Shown here: piece by piece, positions 35,801 to 47,800 of the stretch
Layout: every line of letters starts with the position of its first letter
How positions within the stretch are numbered: position 1 is the stretch's first letter
From: Larimichthys crocea
Lineage: Eukaryota > Chordata > Actinopteri > Sciaenidae
Assembly (NCBI RefSeq): GCF_000972845.2
Contig: NC_040015.1
Location: forward strand, 4,042,890-4,106,889
Direction: 5' to 3'
Length of the DNA: 64,000 nucleotides
The notes under the pieces: generated by a model
What the model was told of the DNA's origin: nothing
The model's database searches: none
Seen by the model: only the letters and a program-made list of their open reading frames with translations
Position numbers and translations under genes: made by a program

Positions 35801-38800
35801 TAGGTTGGGTTTCTCAAGAGCTGTTGTGAAGCTCAGTGTGGGGGCTCTGGCCATCTTGACAGTCCTGTCAAACCACGCTCTTAATTCTTTATAACTTAAT
35901 ATAACCTGAACAGGTGAGTTGTATATAAATTCACCCTCAGTACAGTTGTCATGAACGGGGAAATTAGCTACAGAGACCAAAACTGTTTTTTGTACCAGGC
36001 TGTAAACATGTTTATTTCTGCTGTGAAGTTGGACATTTGNNNNNNNNNNNNNNNNNNNNNNNNNNNNNNNNNNNNNNNNNNNNNNNNNNNNNNNNNNNNN
36101 NNNNNNNNNNNNNNNNNNNNNNNACTTCCACATTGGTTTCACTTCAGACATGGAGGTTGCTGCTCGGTGAACACAGAAGTGATGTTATAGCTGCAACAGT
36201 GTTTAACCTGGCAGACCATTGTAACAGATGATGTTTAGTAATCTCAGAGTATATCGACCTATTTCAAAGTCCTTAAAAGCTTTAATTAATGCTAGCTATC
36301 AGTAACAACTCACCGATGCGCATACATTTGTTCATTTGTCTTCATTTCAGAACTCTGCTCAGCAGTTTGTTTCCATTCGGCAACCAAAGAGCTTAAATCC
36401 AACCGACGTCTCTGTTCTCCAACTGCAGCCTTGTAGTGGTCAATCTTTCCTAAACTTGCTTCATGTTTTCTTCCCCATCAACAATCTTCACCAGCATAAG
36501 AAACTTCTAAAAGAAAACACAAGTCTGAACAATCACAGCTCTCGCGGTGTCCACGTTGCATCTCCATAACCACAGCAGGCAACAAGCAGCTAACATGAGT
36601 AACGATGAATCCCCCTTATGGTTGTGGAAAGCTCGTCTTTATGGTTAAAGAAAACCAGTGGTGAAGATTTGGTACGGGACAGAACACAAAACCTCAAACC
36701 ATAGTCTGTGTATCAAATCAGTGCACCCCACATCTCTCCAAGACTTTTGACTGCTTATTTGTTCGTTTCTGTCACTTTAAACTATATTCCACAGTGTTTG
36801 TCTATAGCTGTATAATATTCAGACAGCATGTAACTTTACAACTTTCCATACATTTGGATTCAGTCCCAAACATTGCCTGACCTGGGTGGGACCCCCTTAT
36901 CCTGCTGTGTCAGGAGGGAAGGAGGAGCCGGTGAGGCTGAGATTGAAATGTGCTGTGACGTAACAGCCAGAGGCGAGCGGCTCCCTGCCTTCCCTGCCTG
37001 CTAAACGGTGCTGTCAGCTCCCGTCAGGGCTGGCGGCGGCAGACGAAGCGGCTTCTCTTTCCCTCTCGGGCCGAAGACGCACATCATCTCCAATCACAGC
37101 TGGTTGGTGTGACGGGCTGCTACAGCCATCTCACCAGAGAGACTGACTGCTACTGCTGCTCTCTCTCACACACACACACACAGCCTGATTTCATATTCCA
37201 CACTGCTGCTGAGGTAGCTTTGCTTTTACTGACTCACTGAAAAGCGGATGATTGACTGTCCGTGGAGAGCAGCCTGAGCTTGAAATAAACATTAGACTTT
37301 TGTTCTTCTTCGTGTGTTTTGGCTGTGTAGCAGTGACGCCTGTCTCCCTGGGCTGTCCTCGGCTGTCTGCCATCCAATCCCGTCGCTCTCCTCCTCTGAG
37401 AGGTTGGGTCCATCTGGCCATATGTCCATCAAGCTCTACTGTACCGCCCCAGGCTTGTAACACCCCTCCACCCTCAAAACCACTCCGGCCTGCCCAGCTG
37501 TCCCCGCACCAGAGTGGAACGAGCAAATGGGTAAGTCTGTGAGCGATTAACTGCATAAATTAGTAATTATGACATTACTAATTAAAGGAACAATACATTT
37601 GTTTTTTACTGTCCAACCGCACAAGATGGCCACAGCTTTAAAACCGAACAATACCAGTCAATCAAATATTCATTAGACAGGTGCGAGATTCATGTCTTTT
37701 AACCATACCCCCACCCCCACTCCCCCCCACACACTTTGTGCTATAGCAGTTACATAACGCGTCGCCTAGTCCATAACATTAACCCTTTAACATCACAGCT
37801 ACATGGTTCATTCCAAACTCTACCTGAATGTTAAAGGAACAGAGTTACACAGAAGCTTGATCCATCGAGCACAGACCGCATTGTGAACCGCGACAGTCAT
37901 ACACAGGTTTAAAATCCAGGTTAGTTAAAAGTTCAAAAAAGTTGAAAAAGTTGAAACATTTGCCGGAGAGCAGCGGCAGCCAAAACGCGCCTGCGTACAC
38001 TCAGCCGGTGAGGAACCGGTGGGAACAAGTTACGCTCCCAAAACCCAAATGACAGGCCTCAAGAAGTGATCACAGAAGTGATGTTATAGCTGCAACAGTG
38101 TTTAACCTGGCAGACCATTGTAACAGATGATGTTTAGTAATCTATATAGAGTATATCGACCTAATTTCAAAGTCCTTAAAAGCTTTAATTAATGCTAGCT
38201 ATCAGTAACAACTCACAGATGCGCATACATTTGTTCATTTGTCTTCATTTCAGAAACTCTGCTCAGCAGTTTGTTTCCATTCGGCAACCAAAGAGCTTAA
38301 ATCCAACCGACGTCTCTGTTCTCCAACTGCAGCCTTGTAGTGGTCAATCTTTCCTAAACTTGCTTCATGTTTTCTTCACCATCAACAATCTTCACCAGCA
38401 TAAGAAACTTCTAAAAGAAAACACAAGTCTGAACAATCACAGCTCTCGCGGTGTCCACGTTGCATCTCCATAACCACAGCAGGCAACAAGCAGCTAACAT
38501 GAGTAACGATGAATCCCCCTTATGGTTGTGGAAAGCTCGTCTTTATGGTTAAAGAAAACCAGTGGTGAAGATTTGGTACGGGACAGAACACAAAACCTCA
38601 AACCATAGTCTGTAGTATCAAATCAGTGCACCCCAAGCATCTCTCCAAGACTTTTGACTGCTTATTTGTTCAGTTTCTGTCACTTTAAACTATATTCCAC
38701 AGTGTTTGTCTATAGCTGCTATAATATTCAGACAGCATGTCGACTTTACAACTTTCCATACATTTGGATTCAGTCCCAAACATTGCCTGACCTGGGTGGG

Positions 38801-41800
38801 ACCCCCTTATCCTGCTGTGTCAGGAGGGAAGGGGGAGAGAGCCGGTGAGGCTGAGATTGAAATGTGCTGTGACGTAACAGCCAGAGGCGAGCGGTTCCCT
38901 GCCTTCGCCTGCCTGCTAAACGGTAGCTGTCAGCTCCCGTCAGGGCTGGCGGCGGCAGACGAGACGGCTTCTCTTTCCCTCCTCGGGCCAGAAGACGCAC
39001 ATCATCTCCAATCACAGCTGGTTGGTGTGACGGGCTGCTACAGCCATCTCACCAGAGAGACTGACTGCTAACTGCTGCTCTCTCTCACACACACACACAC
39101 ACAGCCTGATTTCATATTCCACACTGCTGAGGTAGCTTTGCTTTTACTGACTCACTGAAAAGCGGATGATTGACTGTCCGTGGAGAGCAGCCTGAGCTTG
39201 AAATAAACATTAGACTTTTGTTCTTCTTCGTGTGTTTTGGCTGTGTAGCAGTGACGCCTGTCTCCCTGCGCTGTCATCGGCTGTCTGCCATCCAATCCCG
39301 TCGCTCTCCTCCTCTGAGAGGTTGGGTCCATCCGGCCATATGTCCATCAAGCTCTACTGTACCGCCCCAGGCTCTGTAAACACCCCTCCACCCTCAAACA
39401 CACTCTGGCCTGCCCAGCTGTCCCAGCACCAGGAGTGGAACGAGCAAATGGGTAAGTCTGTGAGCGGATTAACTGCATTAATTAGTAATTATGACATTAC
39501 TAATTAAAGGAACAATACATTTGTTTTTTACTGTCCAACAGCACAGGATGGCCACAGCTTTAAAACTGAACAATACCAGTCAATCAAATATTTATTAGAC
39601 AGGTGCCGAGATTCATGTCTTTTAACCATACCCCCACCCCCACACGTTTGTGCTATAGCAGTTACATAACGCGTCGCCTAGTCCATAACATTAACCCTTT
39701 AACATCACAGCTACATGGTTCATTCCAAACTCTACCTGAATGTTAAAGGAACAGAGTTACACAAGAAGCTTGACTCTTTCCAAAGTTAAGAAATCCACCT
39801 ACCAGCGCCTCTAAAACCCACACAGAACACATTATGTTTAGTTTTAATGCGTACGAAAATGGTGTGGTAAACAACGTTGTGCTTTTTTCAGGACTTAGGT
39901 GCCGGACTGTGTCTGCTGCAGTGACTTCCTGGAGTCAAGATTTAAGGAAGGGTTAAACGCAATAAGAGAAAAGTGGATAAAGTGGCACCAGCCAGCCTTT
40001 CTACAAACGTGGTCAAACGTGGTACTGCAACTGAAATAAATGTAATGTGTATGTAATTATATTACTGCGATTACTGTAGGTAAAAGGGGGCGTCATGATT
40101 TATTGGTATTTGACGATAAATAAATATCATTTCATTAAACACATACTTGTATTTTTCACTGTAACTCATTCACCAAAGACAGAAACAGACAAAACATACA
40201 ACTAAATTTAATGAATTTGACTTTTTGGTTTTTTTATTTTTCTTTGTTGTGAATTCTTTTGGCCACAATGAAATGAAGTCAGACTAATAAATGTGTAATT
40301 CAGCTTTCCATACAGTTAAAAACAGTCACAAGTCGTCCAGTCATAAGATCGACAAATGTGTTGAGATGATTACATTTTTCTTCAGTGCAGTTTTCGTTCA
40401 TGAAACTTTAGACGTATCTCAAAACAATTAAACCTGACAGAATGAAGCAGACTGTTGCGCTTGTATCACGGAAATTAAACTTCATTTGGACTTCTTCTAA
40501 ACAATCACTTTTATCCTCTTTCAGAGTTGGAAGCTCTGGTGGCTGCTGTGATCAAACCCATGACCTCCTGGTCGCTCGCTCTCATTAGCATACCAAAAAA
40601 CACGAGACAAAAGGAGCTTGTAGATCTTTTTTCTTTCTACAGATCTGAGGTAAAGTGTGAAGCTGCTGAAGCACAGGATGAGACTTTGCAGTTTCTTTCA
40701 TCCCTGAACGACTCCTCTGTGGACAGAGACAGATGCTGCTCATTTAAAAGACTATAATTGACTCAGCAGAGCTGCTGTCAGAATGCAGATCTGTCAGAGA
40801 GCTTCTGCCACACCCTGAAATGCTGAGAGCTACGATTTACTGCAGTAATTGCTCTTAGTGGAGGAGGATGGATGGCAGAAAACTGTTTTAGGACAACAAC
40901 TTCATGTCAGGGGAGCAATGACTGTTTCCTTTAACGCGGCCTAACACCTGTAAAATAGCGACAAAATGAGTTATGAAACCAAGTTAGATCTTAAAAATGG
41001 AATGACTTTTTCAAAGAGCAAAAGGCCCTGCTGAAATCTAGAGTTTCTCACACTTCAAACGGCTCCTCTCCAGAGGATTTCAGGCAATAAAAATGGCAGA
41101 ACAGTTTGACAAGAGCTGGGGCGCTGTGCTCACCGAGGTAGTTAAGGTCAGGGCAAACGTCATTGATTGAACTAAGTGCTCCGCTGAAAACAGTGTGCTT
41201 CAATCAATGCAGCCTCTAATGGTGCGAGGCGGAGCTCCCCGAAGACCTCGGCTTTTGGACGAATGTGACAAAGTCACCCGGAGGTGCTGGGAGTCACGTT
41301 CCTCCTGCCAGGAGGACTGCTGGCCAACGCCGGCTGCTCCCGGCTCTCAGTTTCCTCTGATGGCACAAGTTAATGAAAATGCCATTACTCAGGCCAGGCC
41401 ATCGACGAGGCAGCGGCGTAAAAAAAACAGGGGGAAAGATAGAAAAGAGTTTAAGAGAGAGGCACAGCTGTCACTGGTTCAGTCCATAATCTCAGGAATG
41501 AAACGCTTAAAGTTCATACATCTATTAAATCATCTGCTGTGAAATACTTCAATTATTAAGTTTATCACTTAAAAGAAAACTATTAATTCATTCATAATGA
41601 AATCAACTAACTAACTAACTTCTCTCTCATGAACTAACGTCTGTTAACTCCTGTTGCTGCTACACTGACCTGTGATCAGCTGAACGGTGTCTCTGTCATC
41701 CGTACGTCTGTTCTCACACTATGTAACTTTGGGCTCCGGGTCGGGAGAAGTACGTAACGCTTTACGGCACTAAGTCACACAGCAGCAACTATTTCACTGA

Positions 41801-44800
41801 TTCTGGTGAAACTGGATCATATTTTATGGAGGAAATGTTTTCTGGTTTTCCCTCTGATGTCCTCCGGCTGCTCCGCCTCAACTCTCTGTGATTTACAGAG
41901 TTTATGATGGACAGTGAAGTAAACTGCTGACAACTGTAGCTGCTGTTAGCTAATGTTAGCTCAGTTTGATAGCCAGGCTGCTCAGACTGTGAGCTCAGAG
42001 AACCGGGGGGAGTTTTAGTGTTTTTAGGTTTACACGCCTGGGGTGTAGGGGAATGACAAAGGGGGAATGGAGTCAGTGTCGTGCCAGAACAGGAGCTGGG
42101 TGAGTGGGCAATGTAGCCGGGCTCAGCAGCCTCTATGGGCATAATGGCAGAGGAGAAGAGACTGAAGAGGACGTTGACGGAAGAAGCTAAGAAGAGAAAA
42201 GGAGAGAGTGAGCAGGAAAAACAACAAAATGTGACGATATCTCGTTATAATAATAAACCTTACATGTTATAACGTGACACTGTGACTTTTTCTTTCTGAC
42301 ATGGCAGCGTTTTCTTTGTGTTAAATAGTTTGACATTGGGAAATATATTTATTTGCCTCTTTACTGATTGTTTTAAGCTGCCTACATCCCAGGGTGCCTT
42401 TATTTTTATAGTAAACTGCATCCGCTTCTTTTTTGGTGAAAATGGATAACAATGTAATAAACTTTCTATATCCATGCTAGTAAATATACATTTATAACCC
42501 AAAAGCTCATGTGTAGAAGTCCTCAAAGAGTCCATATTCCAAACTATTTATTTTCCTTTTACTTTGTTTCCTCTCCTGTTCTTTTTTCATGAGAGGATCC
42601 AAAATTAGACCTTCTTTCTCTAACTGCAGTGCCCTGCCCTCCACTAACAATGTCCACAAATACTACACACACACACACACAGTACAGATGAAAGGCTCAG
42701 CCCTAATGACAAGGTACCCGGTCCACTTAATACTTCAAAGATTGAGCTTGGAGCGGGGGCCTTGATACCCCCCCTCCTGGCCCCTCCCATATCCACCACA
42801 ATTAGCCGAAGCTTGAACCAAACCAGGACCAGCAGCCTGAATCCACAGGCATCCAGTTCCAGTGTGAGCAGCCTCCAAACACAAACACAGAGGCAGGAAA
42901 ACACTTACAGTACATGAAGTAACACACAAACACTCACACACTTACTCAAGTGTAATCGGACTCACATGTTCGTCTCCACACACACATTGCATAAATACAA
43001 TGAAACACAAACAAACGGTGACAAACGTGCAGTCCCAGGACTCACCGACTTAGAAGGTAAACATACTTTTTTCTATTCTTGCATCTGAATAGCATTAAAA
43101 ATGAGACTAATTACACAACAGGTTGTTTTTTAAACAGCACTAAACAGATCCTGATGCTCCTTTACTGTGAAAACACGCAGCCAGCAGCCGTGCTTTCACA
43201 GATCAGAGTGATGAAATCACGTTTTCATCTCCTGCTTGCTGCTGTTTTGTGTTTCAAAATGGCATCTGTGGGCACTCCCACCGCCGAGCGTCAGGTTCAA
43301 ATTCCTGTTAGCACCACCTCCGGCTTGGTGATATCTTCTAACAAACACATTTCACACTGGTGATGGCTGAGAAGCTGATGAAAGGCTGGATCTGTGGGAC
43401 AGACTGAGCCTTATTCCTTCACGGTGAAGCTCATCATGGGCGTGCGAAAAGGAGGAAACTCCATGTGTGTCAGAGGAGGGGATAAGGCCGACCAGCGCTT
43501 CATGAAAACAGTCTGAGATCATGCTTATGATGAGTCCATACGAACTTGTGGTATTTCAACCTCAGAAATTTTCATTCATTCTTTTCATTCAGTTCGTTTT
43601 TTGCTGTAAGACGAGATAAACCAAAGAATTAAAAAAAAACTGCAAGAATAAAAACAATAAAATGAAAACACATAAACTACACTGAAGTCGATTAAGTAAA
43701 GCAGAATATATTGTAACTTGAGTCTAATCTTTTCATTAGGCCTTTCCATCTGTTCACTAGCTTGATAATTTGTTGATGTGGGACGGTCTTTTTCTCAAGA
43801 CTTGAACAGCAACATATCGTGTCTGCGGTATCACAGTCCTCTGTCTATGTGTGGCCACGAGTGACAGAATCTTGATTTAAAAACATGTCAGGACACATCG
43901 TGTTGTTGGGATTTAAGTTTTTGATGTGTAGAAAAAGTCTAAAGATGGTGAACTGGAGTTGAAGGGTTTTACAGGGTGGATTGTGTTAGCTTCTTTTAAA
44001 ATGGACTCTGAGATCAAAAACTTCAATATGGCCGCACAATCCTGTTACACACACCAACACACACTGCAGAAGCAGAATATCGACACACACACACACACAC
44101 TCTCTCTCTCTCAGGGGAATAAGCAGCTAACCTCTAATCATACAGCTCCCTGGTGAGATCAGCCTCGGGTCCCACTGGCCAACAATTAAACCCTTCAATC
44201 GCAGCCATGTTTCATTTTTTTAATGTTGATTCTGTCACTCGTGGCCACACAGTTCTGTCACGATGAACCTCGTGATGCATCGACTTGAAGATGACTCAAA
44301 CTAACATCACTAACAGGAAAAATATATATATATTTTAAAAGAATCACTTTTGCAATTAACATAAGAGCTCATGATTCAGAGGACTGTGATTCATTGCAGT
44401 TTGGCAACGGTAGCTCCTCTCACTCTTAACCTCGTCCCTGTCGCGTATTCCCACGATGAAATGAGGTCAGCGGCGACACTTTCATCAGGTTAATGGCCGC
44501 TTTGACCGGAGGTGTGGGTGTTTTTCGGGAGGCAGGACCGTCCCCTATAGAGCAGCAGAGGTTCAGGTTTGCATTCATTTATTTAACTTGATAACCTTGA
44601 TTACTGAATTGATATAATATGGCGAAAGAGCCTGAAATAAAGCATCACATCATTTTACATTTGAGCCTTTGAGGGGACATTTTTTTTTCTAGAGGGAACA
44701 TAAAAGGGACACTTGGACTGAGACCAGTTTCCCCAAAAGCATCTTTATGATTATCATAAATCAACTTGGATTATCATACAATCCATTCCGAACCTTCTTA

Positions 44801-47800
44801 AACCCTCTTTGAAAATGATCATAGATAACAAGTTTAAAAAAAGGGTTAGGGTTATACATTTTTAATTTGATATACTGTATTTCAGCTGATGCTCTGTTAG
44901 GGGACATTTGATGACGTTTAAATTAGAAACAAACAAAAAAAACAACAACTGAGTTTTTATATCATCCTCCTCCTCTCCCTCTACTCGCCTTCAGTTTCAG
45001 TTTCTTATTATTTATGGTTTAAATGTTTGCTGCATGTTTGAATTTCATAAAGAAATGATGGCAGAATGACATTCATAACAAATGATGTTCATTTGTGCTT
45101 AAGAGTCACGTCTGCCTCGAGCAGCAACTAAATCAATCAATGCTTATTTTCATATAATTAGGCTGCCTACACTCGGTAACATGATTTATAAATGATCACA
45201 TCTGTGATCAATAGAGGGAAGGAAGCTTAAAACTGCAGACAGTTGACTTCACATTAAAGTTTACATTTCTGATCATGGGGTAGTAGACTGCGGAGTTTGC
45301 ACATCCACTTCTGGCGGAATCACAAGTACTGTGTAGGCTGCGAAGGAATCCATAGCCGTGACCAGTGGAGCCAAGCAGTTATAGACATATAGGATATGCT
45401 TGGAATAACTTGGTGATGCCTTTACTGTTTTTTTTATCATTTGAATTTATGATCAAATACCAGCAGAACTTATGAAATTCATGTTTGAAATGCTAACACG
45501 CAGAGCGCCTTTAAGCCAGCTGCTGGCCTTTGTTGCATGTCATATCCTTTGTGCTCCCAGTTTCCTGTCTGCATCTTCACCTGTCACGTCAAATGAAGGC
45601 AAAATATACCCCGCACCCCAAAACAATAAACAGAAACAGAAAAAAAGAAATGCTTAAATGAGAAACTAACCCCTAAAATACACTGCATGCGGAACGGCTC
45701 CGATACGTTTCAATGTTAGTCAATGCGTCGTGGCTCCGGAACGACTGCAGCCCACCGCAACACATACACGCAGAGCTTCTATTTTTCACGGACGCCGGAG
45801 CACGCTGCATAAATTCAGCACAGAGCAGACCGTGTGGAGAAGGAAATCGGCTACAAAATACAAAATAAAGGTTGATTTTCAAAATAAAAAACTCTGTGTT
45901 CACCGCGGATCGAGTTTCATTACAAGAACTCGTCATAATGGGCGGGGCCGGTTGATTCCGGAGGTCCAAAATCAACCTATCATTTATGACATCTCTCACC
46001 CTTTTTAAAAGGACACCAACAAAAAAGGAATGTCATTGCAGGAGTCAAAGAGACTACAGCCGGCAATATTGTGGAGCCGCACCCATGCACAACACGAACG
46101 GATTATGTGTAAGTTGGCGAACGGCAGAGTACACCGTCGTTCCGGAGCGGAGCCGTTCTGCAGCCGTTCCGCATGCTGTGTATTTTAGGTGTAAGATGGT
46201 AAAGCATGGCAAACATTCTACCTGCCCAACATCAGCATGTCTACATTAGCATTCTGCTGTCAAAGTACAAGCACACAAAGGTGCTAGCATGGCTGTAAAC
46301 TTTATATAGGATTGATTACAGATAGTAAAACACACCGTGTTATTCAAGCAAACGTTCACGCCAAACATCAGCCACTCTCTCTCAGCCTTAAATGCCGTTT
46401 CGGGAGGTGCTCAGGTCAATATTTATGACCACAAAGAAGCTACTGCAGGGATTCCAACGTGTGACCTTTAAGTTACAGGATGTTCTCCATACATTAGACA
46501 ACGTCACCATCGCTTCCCGCACAACATCCATCCATTAAAACACACTTCACCCCCCCACCTCTAACCTCTGCTGCCTCCCCGTCCTCCCACTCAAAGCCAT
46601 AAAAAAAAACAACAACACAGGTTTCCTCATCAGGACAGATGTAGCTGCATGGCACCATTACCTCGCATCCATCAACGCCTCTGCAACACCCAGATAAAGA
46701 GGGGTGGGGGGGGCAGAACATCCCACTCATGTAATTAGGTAATTACAGGCAACGCATGATGGATCCCTGTAGTTGTTTTATTTTTGCAACTGTTAATAAG
46801 TCACATTGACAGAGGGTGTGATCACTCCTGTGGTTTGTTTTCTTGTTTTTTTATTTTCATTCTAACCGCAGCAGAAAAGTTTCAGTTTGTTCTTGTGTTT
46901 GGTTCATTTAGGTTCATGTTACCTGTGAAGTGAATGTCAGCCTGTAAACAACATTTCATGCAACTATGAAGTGATAGTGTAGGTTATTCTCTGTTGTCCA
47001 AAAAAATAAAAGCACATCAATGTGCCACACTGTTGATATGCCCCTTCATTACCATAAACATATACACGACTGGAAAAAAGTAAACATACATATGATAAGA
47101 TACATACACATGGGTTCAGTAGGAACCAATGGGCTTGGCACTGAGGAAGTCAAGAGAAAACAGACCTTGTTGGTTTTTTGGTGTTTTCATGAGATTTGCT
47201 GACCAAAAAAAAAAACTAAAACCAAAAAAAATAAATAAACACCACAGTTATCCTTCAAGTTTCATTAAAATTCAGTGATCGGTTCATTTTTCTCTGTGGT
47301 TTTCATCAGAAATTAAAAACACATGAAGAAAAAGCTCAATAAGAGTGTCAGTCACGCCCCTGTGGTAAGTCAAGTCCAAGTCCAGACCAACAACCGAGTT
47401 AAGTCTGAATTTTCACCAGCACATTTCAAGTCCAGGTCCATGGTCAGGACACAGTTTCAAATATTTAAGATTATATATACAAAAATTATTGACACTGCAT
47501 GTCAGACCAGAGCACAACAATTACTAAAAACAAGTAAAACTAAAACAAGTGGGCACCACCAGACTCCACTGACAAGACCAGTCCTTTTACTTGCAAATAA
47601 TTGTAAAACACTTCAAACAGGACAGACAAAATAAAAAACTTTCCAACTTTCCAGCAATCATCAATGCTTTTTTTTTTTAAGTATATTTTTCATGGCTTTA
47701 ATGATAGGACAGCTGAATAGAGACAGGAAGCAGGTGGCAGAGAGAGGGGGGGGGATTCGAACCGGGGCCGACTGCGGTGAGGACTGTAGCCTCTACACAA

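Noticed and set aside
35789..36190. open frames running through the N stretch
   Set aside because: The frames are open only because unknown bases cannot encode stops.
36172..39773. tandem gene duplication
   Set aside because: The duplicated unit has no recognised gene, and the indel-dominated differences beside a gap point to an assembly problem.
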